DNA of 64,000 nucleotides from contig JAFAER010000024.1 in NCBI GenBank assembly GCA_023423895.1, positions 186,001 through 250,000 of the forward strand, read 5' to 3'. Below, piece after piece: positions 1-10,389 of the stretch. The notes beneath the pieces are model-generated. The model saw only the letters and a program-made list of their open reading frames with translations. It was not told where the DNA came from and did not search any database. Made by a program: the position numbers and the translations under genes. The DNA comes from Pseudomonadota bacterium (GTDB lineage Bacteria; Myxococcota_A; Polyangia; Polyangiales; Polyangiaceae). The first letter of the stretch is position 1. The number at the start of each line of letters is the position of its first letter.

Positions 1-696
1 GCCAGGCTCGAGAAGCTCCTCGTGAGGCTCGTCGCAGACGAAGCTCCGCTCCGGCTCACGCTCGTCGTCGACCAGAGCGGCTCGATGGCGTACGGCTCGC
101 CGTCGAAGGTCCGTCAGGCTGCTCGGATCGCGGCCGGCTTTGCCGCGGTCGCCCTCGGCGGCGAAGATAGAGTCGCGCTCGCCGTCGGCTCCGGCGGCGC
201 TGCACGCACGCACAAGCCCGTCACCGGGAAAGGCGGCCTCGCCCGGCTGCTCGCGGCGCTCGACTCGATCGCGGCGGTCGGTACGACGGATCTTCCGACG
301 ACGGTGCGCACGGTGCTCGACGCAGCTCCAGGCAGAGGCGTCTGCTTCATCATCAGCGATCTGTTCGAACCGCAAGGAGCGCTCGCCGGCGCGCGCGAGG
401 CTCGGCAGCGCGGTCACGACGTGGCGATCATCGAGGTGCTCGCTCCATTCGAGATCGAGCCACCGGACCTCTCCGGGGTCGACGTCGAGGACGAGGAGAC
501 CGGCGAGCTCGTCGAGCTGCCCGAGCACGGAATGCGTGAACGCTTCCAGCAATCGCTCGCGGTACACCGTCATCAGATCGACGAGGCCGCACGAGCGATC
601 GGCGCGGTGGTGGTCCGCACGACGACGGACGAGCCGTTCGAGTCGGTCGTGATGCGTGCGCTCACCGCTGGCCTTCTCGGAGGAGGTTCACTGTGA
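1..696 (+). CDS. DUF58-type vWA protein, 5' end outside window
   Basis: The frame is open from base 1, so the visible 231 residues are the C-terminal part of a longer protein. A MIDAS-like DxSxS motif (DQSGSM) lies near visible residue 24, followed by the alternating strand/helix pattern of a von Willebrand A domain (FIISDLFEP, then a RGHDVAIIEVL strand). This order, and the ending in which a His-containing helix precedes a V-V-R-T-T-T-D-E-P segment, match the C-terminal half of DUF58 proteins. DUF58 proteins are usually encoded between a MoxR-type AAA ATPase and BatA-like proteins; the MoxR gene would lie upstream, outside the window. The stop overlaps the GTG start of the next gene (GTGA), so the two are translationally coupled. 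The exact substrate of such complexes is unknown. Confidence 0.85.
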   Translation, partial: ARLEKLLVRLVADEAPLRLTLVVDQSGSMAYGSPSKVRQAARIAAGFAAVALGGEDRVALAVGSGGAARTHKPVTGKGGLARLLAALDSIAAVGTTDLPTTVRTVLDAAPGRGVCFIISDLFEPQGALAGAREARQRGHDVAIIEVLAPFEIEPPDLSGVDVEDEETGELVELPEHGMRERFQQSLAVHRHQIDEAARAIGAVVVRTTTDEPFESVVMRALTAGLLGGGSL

Positions 697-2372
697 CGCT
701 CGTCGCTCCCACGTTCCTCGCGGCGCTCGCGCTGCTCGTGCCCGTCCTGCTCGCGTTCCTGGTGAAGCGGCAGCGTCAGGTGGTTCGCGTTCCGTCGACC
801 ATGCTGTGGCGTCTCGGGGCGCGGTCGGTCGCGAAGAGCCGACGCATCCGAGACGTCCGGCGGCTGCTCGCGCTGCTGGCGTGCCTTGCGGGCGTGGCGG
901 CGCTCGCCCTCGCTGCAGCGCGCCCGAGCGGGAAGCGCGCCGATACGAACATCTACGTCGTCGACGTGTCCGCATCGATGTCGGGCAAGGCGCTCGACGA
1001 TGCCCGGACCTGGCTTCTTCGAGAGGTCGCTACCCTCGGGCCAAACGCGCGTGTCGCGATCGTCGCCGCTGGTGCCGAGCCGAAGGTGATCCTGCCGCCG
1101 TCACCCCCGGGGCCTCTCGTCCACGACGCGCTCGGGAGGCTCGAGGCGGAGACGGACGGCGCAGCCATGGACGAGGCTGTGGTCCTCGCCGAGGCCCTCG
1201 CGAGCACGTCGAACGCGCGCATCGTCGTCGTGTCGGATCACCCCGTCGAAGCGGAGGTGAGCCGCCGCCCGGTGAAGCCCGAGCAGAAGCTGTTCGGGGA
1301 ACGCGGGAGCACGTCGTCTCGGCCGGACAACCTCGGCATCACGGCCCTCTTCACGCGTCCACCGCCGGACGCGCGCGACGACGAAGAGCGCGAGGCGTCG
1401 ATCACCGTTGCCACCTCCTCCGCCCATGCGCGTCAGGCGCGGCTCGTCGTTACGCTCGGCGGACGTGTCGTCGCCGACCGTGCGCTCACGGTGCCCGAAC
1501 GAAGCGAGACGACCGAACGCGTGCTCCTCCGGGGCGACGGACGGCTCGTCGCGCGCGTTCGCGCGACCGACGGCAACGCCGACGCGCTCACCGCGGACGA
1601 CGAAGCTGCGGTCGAAGAAGCGGCCCGTCGTCCGCCGCGTGTCGCGCTCGTACGCGTGCCGGACAGTGGCGCCGGCGCCTTCTTCGTCGCAAAGGCGCTT
1701 CGCGCCGCCGGCGTGACCGAGCTCGTCGGGCTAGCGCCAGGTGAGGCGCTGCGGAGGCAGGTGGACGTGACCGTCGTTCTCGGCGATGGCTCTGCTCGCT
1801 CGGACCATTCTTCATGGGACGCCAGGGAGGGCGGCCCGGCGTTCTTCATCGGGCCGGAGCCGCCGGGCGTCGGGCTCGAGACCAAACCCGTGAGCCGGGA
1901 CGCGACCCGACTCCGCTCCGTCGCGTTCGAGGACCCACTCCTCCGTGGCGTCGCCCTCGACGAGCTCACGACCTTGCGCGCGCGGGTCGCGACGACCCAC
2001 ACCCCGACGACTCGCACGCTCGTGGACCTCGACGGCGGGCCGACGCTCGTCGCCGGAGGGGCCGGAAAGAGCTCGTGGGTGTGGCTCGGCATCGAGCCGG
2101 AGGCGAGCGATCTGGTGCTGCGCGTTGCGTTCCCGGTCCTCATGAGCAACGTGCTGCAACATCTCGGCGGAGCAACGCAGATCGCCAGCGCAAAGACCGT
2201 CGCCCGAGACGAGGTCATGTTCGCTGCGCCCGAGGTCGCCGCTCCGCTTCCCGTCGCGAAGGAGCCACGGTGGCGGATCCCGGTCGGTCCGCCGACGCTC
2301 ATCGCGATGGTGGGCGCAGTGCTGCTTGCGCTCGAAGCATGGCTGACGTTCCGAAAGAGGTGGGCGACATGA
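693..2372 (+). CDS. BatA-like membrane protein with vWA domain
   Basis: 559 residues. GTG start with an AGGAGG Shine-Dalgarno at 681-686, overlapping the upstream stop by 4 nt. The N-terminus has a hydrophobic segment (about residues 5-25), a basic stretch and a second membrane segment (about 55-75): the layout of the BatA / aerotolerance-regulator N-terminal domain. A vWA domain follows with a DVSASMSG MIDAS motif near residue 90. The middle is a beta-rich periplasmic-type region, and a final membrane helix precedes the basic C-terminus (FRKRWAT). In related clusters such proteins form membrane complexes served by MoxR ATPases; the cellular role here is inferred only from that family pattern. 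Its end overlaps the next start in an ATGA. Confidence 0.85.
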   Translation: MTLVAPTFLAALALLVPVLLAFLVKRQRQVVRVPSTMLWRLGARSVAKSRRIRDVRRLLALLACLAGVAALALAAARPSGKRADTNIYVVDVSASMSGKALDDARTWLLREVATLGPNARVAIVAAGAEPKVILPPSPPGPLVHDALGRLEAETDGAAMDEAVVLAEALASTSNARIVVVSDHPVEAEVSRRPVKPEQKLFGERGSTSSRPDNLGITALFTRPPPDARDDEEREASITVATSSAHARQARLVVTLGGRVVADRALTVPERSETTERVLLRGDGRLVARVRATDGNADALTADDEAAVEEAARRPPRVALVRVPDSGAGAFFVAKALRAAGVTELVGLAPGEALRRQVDVTVVLGDGSARSDHSSWDAREGGPAFFIGPEPPGVGLETKPVSRDATRLRSVAFEDPLLRGVALDELTTLRARVATTHTPTTRTLVDLDGGPTLVAGGAGKSSWVWLGIEPEASDLVLRVAFPVLMSNVLQHLGGATQIASAKTVARDEVMFAAPEVAAPLPVAKEPRWRIPVGPPTLIAMVGAVLLALEAWLTFRKRWAT

Positions 2373-5020
2373 GCGCGTTTCGTGTGGTGAGCCTGCTCCT
2401 TCGCCTCCTCGCGATCGGGCTCGTGGTCGTATCGCCGTGGCTCCAGCCGAGGAAGTTACCGAGCAACGCGCGGTCCATCGTGTTCGTCGTCGATCGCTCT
2501 GCCAGCGTGGGTGCGGATGGACTGGCCGCAGCGAACCAGTACATCGCAGACGTCTGGTCACGGCGGGACGACGGGGTGCGTCTCGGCGTGGTCGCGTTCG
2601 ACGGTCGCGCCGAGCTGATCGCGCCGGTCGGCGAACGCGTGCGGCCGGTCGTTCATGAAGGCTCGCAGCCCACGTCGAGCGATCTGGCGAGCGGCATGCG
2701 CCTCGCCGTTGCCGCGCTTCCAGTCGAGGGGCATCGTTCGATCGTTCTCCTCTCGGATCTGCGGTCCACGCGCGGCGACGCGGCGCTCGAAGCGCGGCGT
2801 GCGGCCGAGAAGGGCATCCGCATCGACGTCGTCCCCATCTCCGGCCCGGAGCCGCCGCTGCCTGCGGTAACGGCGGTCACGCCTCGGGCGCTCCACGTCG
2901 CCGAGCGCCAGCCAGTGACCCTCGACGTCGAGGTTCGTCAGAACGGTCCCTTCGTCGTTCGATGGACGCGGGACGGCGTCGCCCTCCCTCCTCGGACGGA
3001 GTACGTTCGTCCCGACGGCGAGGCCAGCAACACTTCGACGATCGAGCTGCTCGACCCGTCGCCTCCTCCGGGAGTGCATGTCTACGAGGTGACGGCGGCG
3101 GCCTGGGCCGGGTGGCGTGCCACGCCCGCCGCGAACGAACAGCCTGCGGCACCGGCGATCGCCTCGGTCAGCGTAGAGGGCAAAGCGTACGCGGCCGTCT
3201 TCTCTTCGACGGGGGACGTCCCGCAGGTGCTCCGCGCTGCGCTCGAGGGGAGTGGCCTCGACATCCGCCCGCTGCCGCTCGAGCGGGCCGCGGACGCCGC
3301 GTCGTATTCGGGAGCCGACATCGTCGTGCTGGCCGACGTGCGCGTCAGCGCGGCCGCGAAAGACGACGGAGCGCTGACGCGCGCTGCGCAGACGTCGCTC
3401 GTCGAATACGTCCAGCAGGGCGGCGGGCTCCTCGTGACGGGCGGGGTGTTCGGGCTTGCCCCCGAATATGCGGGCACGCCGCTCGCTCGCGTGATCCCGG
3501 TCGAGATCGAAGATCGTGGACACGTCGAAGATCCGCCCGTCTCGCTCGCCATCATGCTCGACCGCTCGGGCTCGATGGCCGCTCCCGTCGGCGGTCACAC
3601 GAAGCTCGATCTCGCCATCGAAGCCTCGCTCGGCGCCGCCGAGGTTCTTCGTCCGACCGATCAGGTCGCGATCGCGAGCGTCGATACGGAGACGCACTGG
3701 AACGTGCCCCTCGGACCGCAGGAGCGGCTCGCACAGCTCCGCACGGAGGTTCGGCAGGTGACGGCGGGCGGAGGCGGCATCTACGTGTTCACTGCGCTGA
3801 ACGACGCGTACACGGCGCTTGCAGTCGCCAAGACACCCATTCGTCACGTCATTCTCTTCAGCGATACGAGCGACAGCGAGGAGCAGTTCGAGTCCTGCGC
3901 CTCGACGTATCTGGGGTGCCAGGGGTCGAAGCCGGCCGAGACGCTGGCGAAGGAAGCACGCGCGAAGGGCATCACGACGACGGTCGTCGGGATCGGTGAG
4001 GAGTTGGCATCGGATACGCCGTTTCTCCGACGGCTCGCGGCGTCCGCCGGAGGACGCTTCTATCTCACGACGGAAGGAACCGATCTTCGGCGCATCTTCC
4101 TTTCCGAGACGCGCGTCCTCGCGCAGTCGAACCTTCGCGAGACGAAGACGACTGTGTCCGCGTCGGCCCAGCATCCCGCCCTCGAGGGGATCGATCCGAA
4201 GCGCCTGCCCGAGCTCTCCGCCTATGTCGAGACGGGCCGCCGCTCGGGAGCGGACACCGCGCTGATGCTGTCCGACGGCGCACGGCCGGAGGGCCGTCCG
4301 ATGCTCGCGACGTGGCGATACGGCCTCGGCAAGGCCGGAGCCATCACGACCGATCTCGTCGAAGGGTGGGGGGACGCCTGGGCCTCTTCGCAAGACGCTG
4401 CCAAGCTTCTCCGCCAGACGGTGCGCTTCCTTCTGCGGGAGAGCAACGCGCATCGCGCCGACGCTAGCGTGCGGATCAAGGACCGCGTCGTCGAGGTCGA
4501 CATCGAGCTGCCGCCGGACGCGCCCGACAGCGCCGCTCCGACGTCGATCGAGGTCTTCGCCGTGGAGCAAGGCGGAAGCTCGAGGAAGCTCGACGTGCGG
4601 CTCGACAATCGAGGGCCCGGACGTTGGACCGCGCGCGGTCGGGCGAACGGCGAGCCGATCATCATCGCACGCGCGCGCGACGCCCGAGGAGCGCTGATGT
4701 CCGAAGCCGTCGGGCGCGAGGATCACGCCTCGGAGCTGACCGGCGAGGGAGTGGACGAACACGCGGCCACCGAGCTCGCGAGCATCGGCGATGGCCGGGT
4801 TCGGCCCGCCGTCGCCGATGTGTCGTCGTCCACGCGCCGCCCAGCTCCGGCGCTCGCCGCGAGCTGGCCGTACGCGTTGATCGTCGCGGCGGTGCTCGTC
4901 GTGCTCGACCTGGTCTTCCGCCGCCTGGGGGGGCCCAAGGCTCGACCGCCGATGTCCCACCGGCTTGCCGAGCCCCGCACCGATGCCGCCGGGCCGTCCG
5001 TCATGCGGCCGGCGGCCTGA
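2369..5020 (+). CDS. Large membrane protein with two vWA domains and a glutamine amidotransferase-like domain
   Basis: 883 residues from the ATG at 2369, which overlaps the preceding stop (ATGA). An open frame continues upstream to 1814, but that part is antisense-like read-through of the previous gene. Order: N-terminal hydrophobic segment; a vWA-like domain with MIDAS DRSAS near residue 35; an immunoglobulin-like stretch; a segment around 310-390 with strands and a GGGLLVTGG loop resembling class I glutamine amidotransferase-like domains of planctomycete and myxobacterial vWA proteins; a second vWA domain with MIDAS DRSGSM near residue 397; a beta-rich region; and one C-terminal membrane helix (ALIVAAVLVVLDLVF). 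The amidotransferase-like part shows no clear catalytic Cys, so it may be structural. It completes the three-gene operon. Function unknown. Confidence 0.82.
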   Translation: MSAFRVVSLLLRLLAIGLVVVSPWLQPRKLPSNARSIVFVVDRSASVGADGLAAANQYIADVWSRRDDGVRLGVVAFDGRAELIAPVGERVRPVVHEGSQPTSSDLASGMRLAVAALPVEGHRSIVLLSDLRSTRGDAALEARRAAEKGIRIDVVPISGPEPPLPAVTAVTPRALHVAERQPVTLDVEVRQNGPFVVRWTRDGVALPPRTEYVRPDGEASNTSTIELLDPSPPPGVHVYEVTAAAWAGWRATPAANEQPAAPAIASVSVEGKAYAAVFSSTGDVPQVLRAALEGSGLDIRPLPLERAADAASYSGADIVVLADVRVSAAAKDDGALTRAAQTSLVEYVQQGGGLLVTGGVFGLAPEYAGTPLARVIPVEIEDRGHVEDPPVSLAIMLDRSGSMAAPVGGHTKLDLAIEASLGAAEVLRPTDQVAIASVDTETHWNVPLGPQERLAQLRTEVRQVTAGGGGIYVFTALNDAYTALAVAKTPIRHVILFSDTSDSEEQFESCASTYLGCQGSKPAETLAKEARAKGITTTVVGIGEELASDTPFLRRLAASAGGRFYLTTEGTDLRRIFLSETRVLAQSNLRETKTTVSASAQHPALEGIDPKRLPELSAYVETGRRSGADTALMLSDGARPEGRPMLATWRYGLGKAGAITTDLVEGWGDAWASSQDAAKLLRQTVRFLLRESNAHRADASVRIKDRVVEVDIELPPDAPDSAAPTSIEVFAVEQGGSSRKLDVRLDNRGPGRWTARGRANGEPIIIARARDARGALMSEAVGREDHASELTGEGVDEHAATELASIGDGRVRPAVADVSSSTRRPAPALAASWPYALIVAAVLVVLDLVFRRLGGPKARPPMSHRLAEPRTDAAGPSVMRPAA

Positions 5021-5030
5021 GCTGTCAGCG

Positions 5031-7310
5031 TCAGTGCACGTGCACGCCCGCTTCTTCGTCTAAGATCCGCTTTGCGGATGCGCGGTCGTCCGGGGAGCCG
5101 AGCGGGATGTAGCGCTGCTGAACCGCCGACCACTCTTCGAGCTCGCCCGTCTTCACGTCGAAGAACCAGGCAGTGAGCGAGAGCTCGCCCGCAGCGATCT
5201 TCTCGGCGACGATCGGGTATGCCCGCAGCCGATCGAGCTGCGCAAGCGCGTTCAGCTTCGCGATCTCGTCCGGGTGAAGAGCTTGCGGCATCGCACGGAT
5301 CGCCTGGCGTGCCTCCGTGGTCTCGAGCCAGGCATGAAGGTTCCTCAATCCTCCGGGGAGCGGCGCGTCGGAGAGGATCGCTTTGATCGCTCCACAACCA
5401 GAGTGGCCGCACACGACGATCTTCTGCACGCCGAGGATCCCGACCGCGTAGTCGATCGCTGCGCCGCCGGGCGATGCCTGCGTCTCCGACGCCGGCGGCA
5501 CGAGGTTGCCGACGTCCCGAACGATGAAGAGCTCTCCTGGCTCGGTCGACGTGATGAGGTTCGGATTGATACGGCTGTCCGAGCACGTGATGAAGAGCGT
5601 GTGCGGGGCCTGCCCGTCGGCGAGCTGCTGGAACAGGTCGCTGTAGCGGGGGCGGGCCGTCGCGCGGAAGCGCTCGACGCCAGCGCGGAGGCGAGCGTCG
5701 ACCGTTGCGTTCGTCGACCCGATCCGATCACTGAGGCCGCGCTCGTCGTCGACCATCACCTTGCCCGCGTCCGCGATGGCGGCCGCGACCTGCGCGCGGT
5801 TGGGGCCGGAGACGCCGAGGAGGACCGGCTCGAGGTTCTTCGCGCGAGCGTCGGACACCAGGGTGGCAAGGATCTCGACGCCGGACGCGTCCATCGTCGT
5901 CACGTTGCGCGCATCGAACACGACGAATCGACCCGGCTCGAGCAACGCGACCTCTTGGCTGAGCTTGTCGAGGTCGAGCGAGGAGAGGAACGTGAGCGGT
6001 CCTTCCAGCGTGAAGTGGTAGTGGTTGCGAAGGCGAAGCGCACGGAATTCCATGCGCGTCCGACCGAGCCGAATGGCCGCGATCGCGAGCGCCGCGACGA
6101 CGCCCCACTGCACGCCTTCGAGCAGGTCGAGGAACACGATCGTCACGAACGTCACCGCGTAGACGATGCCGTCGGAGCGTGAGTGCTTCCAGAGATGCCG
6201 GAACACTGCCGGGCTCAGCATGCGGAACGCGACCGAGAAGAGGACGGCCGCGAGCGCCGCGATCGGGATCTTCTCGATGAGCGGCGCGGCGGCGAAGACC
6301 GCGATGAGGAGCGCGAGCGAGTGGATGATCGCCGAGCGGCGGGTACGTGCACCCGCCTGGATGTTCGTGCCCGACCGCGCGATGACGCCGGTGACCGGAA
6401 TGCCACCGAAGAGCGCGCTCGCGAGATTGCCGAGGCCCTGTCCGATGAGCTCTTGATCGGGATCGCTCTTCTTCTGGTTCGGCGCTTGCCGGTCGACGGC
6501 GGACGACGACAGGAGCGTCTCGAGGGATGCGAGCGCGAAGACGACGAACGTCGAGCCGATGATCGCGCCGAGCTTCAGATCCGAAGGAAGCGACGGAAGG
6601 CTCGGCATCGGGAGCGAGCGGGGGATGGTGCCGATGGTGGCGGCGTCCAGGTTCATCAGCCCCGTGATCACCGTGGCCACGACGACCGCGATGAGCTGGG
6701 ACGGCACGCGCTTGGTCACGCGCGGAATCGCATAGATGAGCGCCAGGGTCACGAGCGTGACGCCGACCGCCGCGGGTTTCGTCTGGTGCAGCAGGTCGGC
6801 GATGTGCGTGATGACGTCGAAGACGTGCGATTGCGCCGGCGGAGGCAACCCGAGCGCGCGTGGGAGCTGACCGATGAGGATGATGGCGCCGATGCCGGCC
6901 GTGAAGCCTTCGATGACGGGCAGCGGCACGAGCTTCACGAACCGTCCGAGACCGAGCGTCCCGGTGACGATCTGCAAGATCCCGCAGCCGATGCCGATGA
7001 AGAGGAGCGCGACGATCCCGTGCTCCTGCACGATCGACGCGATGAGGACGGCCATCGCGGCAGCGGGGCCGCTCACCTGAAGCGGCGTACCGCCGAAGAT
7101 GGCGCAGACGATTCCGGCGATGATCGCCGTCACCAGACCTACGGCTGGAGCCACGCCGGAGGCCAGCGCGATCGCGAGCGAGAGTGGGACGGCGATGCAG
7201 GCCACCGTGAGCCCGGCGCCGAGGTCGGCCCCGAAGTGTTTCGTAGAAAGGAGCTCCTTCCAATCGGGCAGGAGACTCCGGACACCAAGATCGAGGCGGG
7301 GGCGAAGCAC
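5031..7310 (-). CDS. SulP-family anion transporter fused to STAS and beta-carbonic anhydrase
   Basis: 759 residues, GTG start. Residues about 20-400 are a SulP permease with many membrane helices and the conserved N-terminal region (GLTVACIAVPLSLAIALASG). A STAS domain follows (about 437-530, with DARNVTTMDASGVEIL). The last 220 residues are a beta-class carbonic anhydrase: CSDSR near 573 and HSGCGA near 635 supply the Cys/His/Cys zinc ligands and the Asp-Arg dyad. Family knowledge: SulP proteins move sulfate, chloride or bicarbonate. The fused anhydrase suggests bicarbonate transport coupled to CO2/HCO3- interconversion at the cytoplasmic face, which is inference. The gene is single, convergent with the vWA operon (10 bp apart), and has its own candidate promoter at 7428-7455. 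Confidence 0.93.
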   Translation of the reverse strand: MLRPRLDLGVRSLLPDWKELLSTKHFGADLGAGLTVACIAVPLSLAIALASGVAPAVGLVTAIIAGIVCAIFGGTPLQVSGPAAAMAVLIASIVQEHGIVALLFIGIGCGILQIVTGTLGLGRFVKLVPLPVIEGFTAGIGAIILIGQLPRALGLPPPAQSHVFDVITHIADLLHQTKPAAVGVTLVTLALIYAIPRVTKRVPSQLIAVVVATVITGLMNLDAATIGTIPRSLPMPSLPSLPSDLKLGAIIGSTFVVFALASLETLLSSSAVDRQAPNQKKSDPDQELIGQGLGNLASALFGGIPVTGVIARSGTNIQAGARTRRSAIIHSLALLIAVFAAAPLIEKIPIAALAAVLFSVAFRMLSPAVFRHLWKHSRSDGIVYAVTFVTIVFLDLLEGVQWGVVAALAIAAIRLGRTRMEFRALRLRNHYHFTLEGPLTFLSSLDLDKLSQEVALLEPGRFVVFDARNVTTMDASGVEILATLVSDARAKNLEPVLLGVSGPNRAQVAAAIADAGKVMVDDERGLSDRIGSTNATVDARLRAGVERFRATARPRYSDLFQQLADGQAPHTLFITCSDSRINPNLITSTEPGELFIVRDVGNLVPPASETQASPGGAAIDYAVGILGVQKIVVCGHSGCGAIKAILSDAPLPGGLRNLHAWLETTEARQAIRAMPQALHPDEIAKLNALAQLDRLRAYPIVAEKIAAGELSLTAWFFDVKTGELEEWSAVQQRYIPLGSPDDRASAKRILDEEAGVHVH

Positions 7311-7412
7311 GCACGCGCCTCAGCAAGTGTCGGGCCGAAAGAACAGCGCTGTCGGCCTCCGCCGAATCCTTTGTGATTCAGCAGGGCGTCGAAAATCGCA
7401 TCACCCTTTCTG

Positions 7413-7433
7413 TAGAGTTTTCCGACAACTCTA
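7413..7433. promoter_or_regulatory. Inverted repeat overlapping the -10 box (possible operator)
   Basis: A perfect 7-bp inverted repeat, TAGAGTT-N7-AACTCTA, lies in an otherwise plain gap and covers the candidate -10 region and start point of the transporter gene. That position suits a repressor site. A leader hairpin is the alternative. Confidence 0.4.
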
Positions 7434-7455
7434 ACGTTCCGCAAGGACCAGTCAA
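7428..7455 (-). promoter_or_regulatory. Candidate sigma-70 promoter of the SulP-carbonic anhydrase gene
   Basis: On the minus strand TTGACT (plus 7450-7455) and TAGAGT (plus 7428-7433) are separated by 16 bp, matching 5/6 and 4/6 of the -35 and -10 consensus. The predicted transcript would have a leader of about 110 nt before the GTG at 7310. The -10 box is one arm of the inverted repeat annotated at 7413-7433. Confidence 0.5.
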
Positions 7456-7632
7456 AATGGCTTGTCCGCCAGAACCAACGACAGTGTCTGGCGGTGGAGA
7501 CGCGTAAGGAGGCCGCTCTTCTCGGGGCGGTCGCGTTGTGTTTCTCGACGAACGTTGCAGCTTGCAACGCTGGTTTCGCCGCCCGACAGGCCGGGCGGGT
7601 GCACCGAGCTGTTGTCCAGGCCCGACAAAGCG
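7434..7632. other. Intergenic region between the ATP synthase and SulP genes
   Basis: Apart from the promoter elements at its right-hand side (in minus-strand terms) and the hairpin at 7633-7664, the roughly 400-bp gap between 7311 and 7711 shows no convincing gene. A 68-codon plus-strand frame at 7494-7700 has no Shine-Dalgarno of note and ends inside the hairpin region, so it was not accepted. Confidence 0.5.
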
Positions 7633-7664
7633 CGAGGGCACGAGCCCTGGAGCTCGTGCCCTCG
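7633..7664 (-). terminator. Strong hairpin after the ATP synthase operon
   Basis: CGAGGGCACGAGC and its exact complement form a 13-bp GC-rich stem with a 6-nt loop, 48 bp after the atpG stop. Only a short T run (CGCTTTG) follows on the minus strand, so it may be an imperfect intrinsic terminator or an RNA-stabilising hairpin. Its place at the end of the operon supports a termination role. Confidence 0.6.
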
Positions 7665-7711
7665 ATCGTGCCGCCTTGGGACGGCGACGGCGGGTGGTGA
7701 CTGGCTGACGG

Positions 7712-8626
7712 TCAGTCCTTCAGCGCTTCCGCGCCGCCGATGATCTCCATCAGCTCCTTGGTGATCGCTGCCTGGCGCGCTCGGTTGTACTGGAGCGAGA
7801 GGCGCGCGATCATGTCCTTCGCGTTACGCGTCGCGGAGTCCATCGCGGTCATCTGCGCGCCGAAGAAGCCCGCCTGCGTCTCGAGCAGCGCGCGGAAGAT
7901 CGAGATCTCGACGTACATCGGGACGAGCCGCTCGAGCACGACGCGCTCGTTGGGCTCGAAGCCGAAGGACGGAACGAAGGCGCCTTCCTTCGTTGCGGTC
8001 GGACGCTCGGGCGGCGGAAGCAGGGGCTCCACCGTCGTCTTCTGCGTCATCGCGCTCTTGAACTCGTTGTAGATGATGTAGACCGCGTCGACCTCGCCAC
8101 GCGCGAACTTGGCGGTGATGAACTCACCGAGCTTCCGCGCCTTGGAGATGTCGAGCCCGTCGAGGTAGCGAGGGAAGTCCTTCGCGATGACACCGCGTCG
8201 ACGCGCGACGTATTCGCGGGCCTTGCGACCGACGGTGACGAACTGCACCTCGGCGCCTTCGGCCTCCTTCGCTCTCCACGCGCGCTCGGCGGCCTTGTTC
8301 ACGTTCGTGTTGAACGCACCGCAGAGGCCGCGGTCGCCGGACATGACGATGAAGAGGACGTTCTTCTCCGCACGCCGCCGGAGCAGCGGGTGGATCGCCT
8401 CGACGTTGTCGCGGTCGCTGAACTCGGCGTCAGCCTGACGCTCGATCATCGCGGCCGCGACGTCCTCGAGGACCTCGTGCACCTTGAGGGCATACGGGCG
8501 GAGAGCGGTGATGCGCTGCTGGGCGCGGTTGAGGCGCGCACCAGCGACCATCTTCATCGCGCGCGTGATCTTCTGCGTCGCCTTGACGCTCGTGATCCGC
8601 TTGCGAATCGTCTTCAGTGACGGCAT
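7712..8626 (-). CDS. atpG: ATP synthase gamma subunit
   Basis: 304 residues. The central-shaft subunit of F1 that couples proton-driven rotation to catalysis in alpha3beta3. The N-terminus (SLKTIRKRITSVKATQKIT, then AMKMVAGARL) is the conserved gamma start, and the C-terminal helix with AMDSATRNAKDMI and LQYNRARQAAITKEL is equally typical. A region around 190-215 (LLPPPERPTATKEGAF) is looser than in the shortest homologues. Its start is 6 nt after the atpA stop. No atpD or atpC follows; a hairpin does. Confidence 0.97.
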   Translation of the reverse strand: MPSLKTIRKRITSVKATQKITRAMKMVAGARLNRAQQRITALRPYALKVHEVLEDVAAAMIERQADAEFSDRDNVEAIHPLLRRRAEKNVLFIVMSGDRGLCGAFNTNVNKAAERAWRAKEAEGAEVQFVTVGRKAREYVARRRGVIAKDFPRYLDGLDISKARKLGEFITAKFARGEVDAVYIIYNEFKSAMTQKTTVEPLLPPPERPTATKEGAFVPSFGFEPNERVVLERLVPMYVEISIFRALLETQAGFFGAQMTAMDSATRNAKDMIARLSLQYNRARQAAITKELMEIIGGAEALKD

Positions 8627-8632
8627 CGCCGG

Positions 8633-10309
<1,677 letters not shown>

Positions 10310-10389
10310 GGTCGGGTCTTCCTCTGTTGCCCCTGCGCTGGCAGCGGGCGAAACGTATCGCTTCTAACTTTGGCGGCTCTCCGAACGAT

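Noticed and set aside
2558..4960. Very long antisense frame across the large vWA gene
   Set aside because: Arg/Pro-rich reading typical of antisense of high-GC coding DNA; no domains.
7494..7700. 68-codon plus-strand frame beginning GTGGAGACG, with a lipoprotein-like look
   Set aside because: No ribosome site, ends inside the hairpin at 7633-7664, and its composition is not clearly coding.
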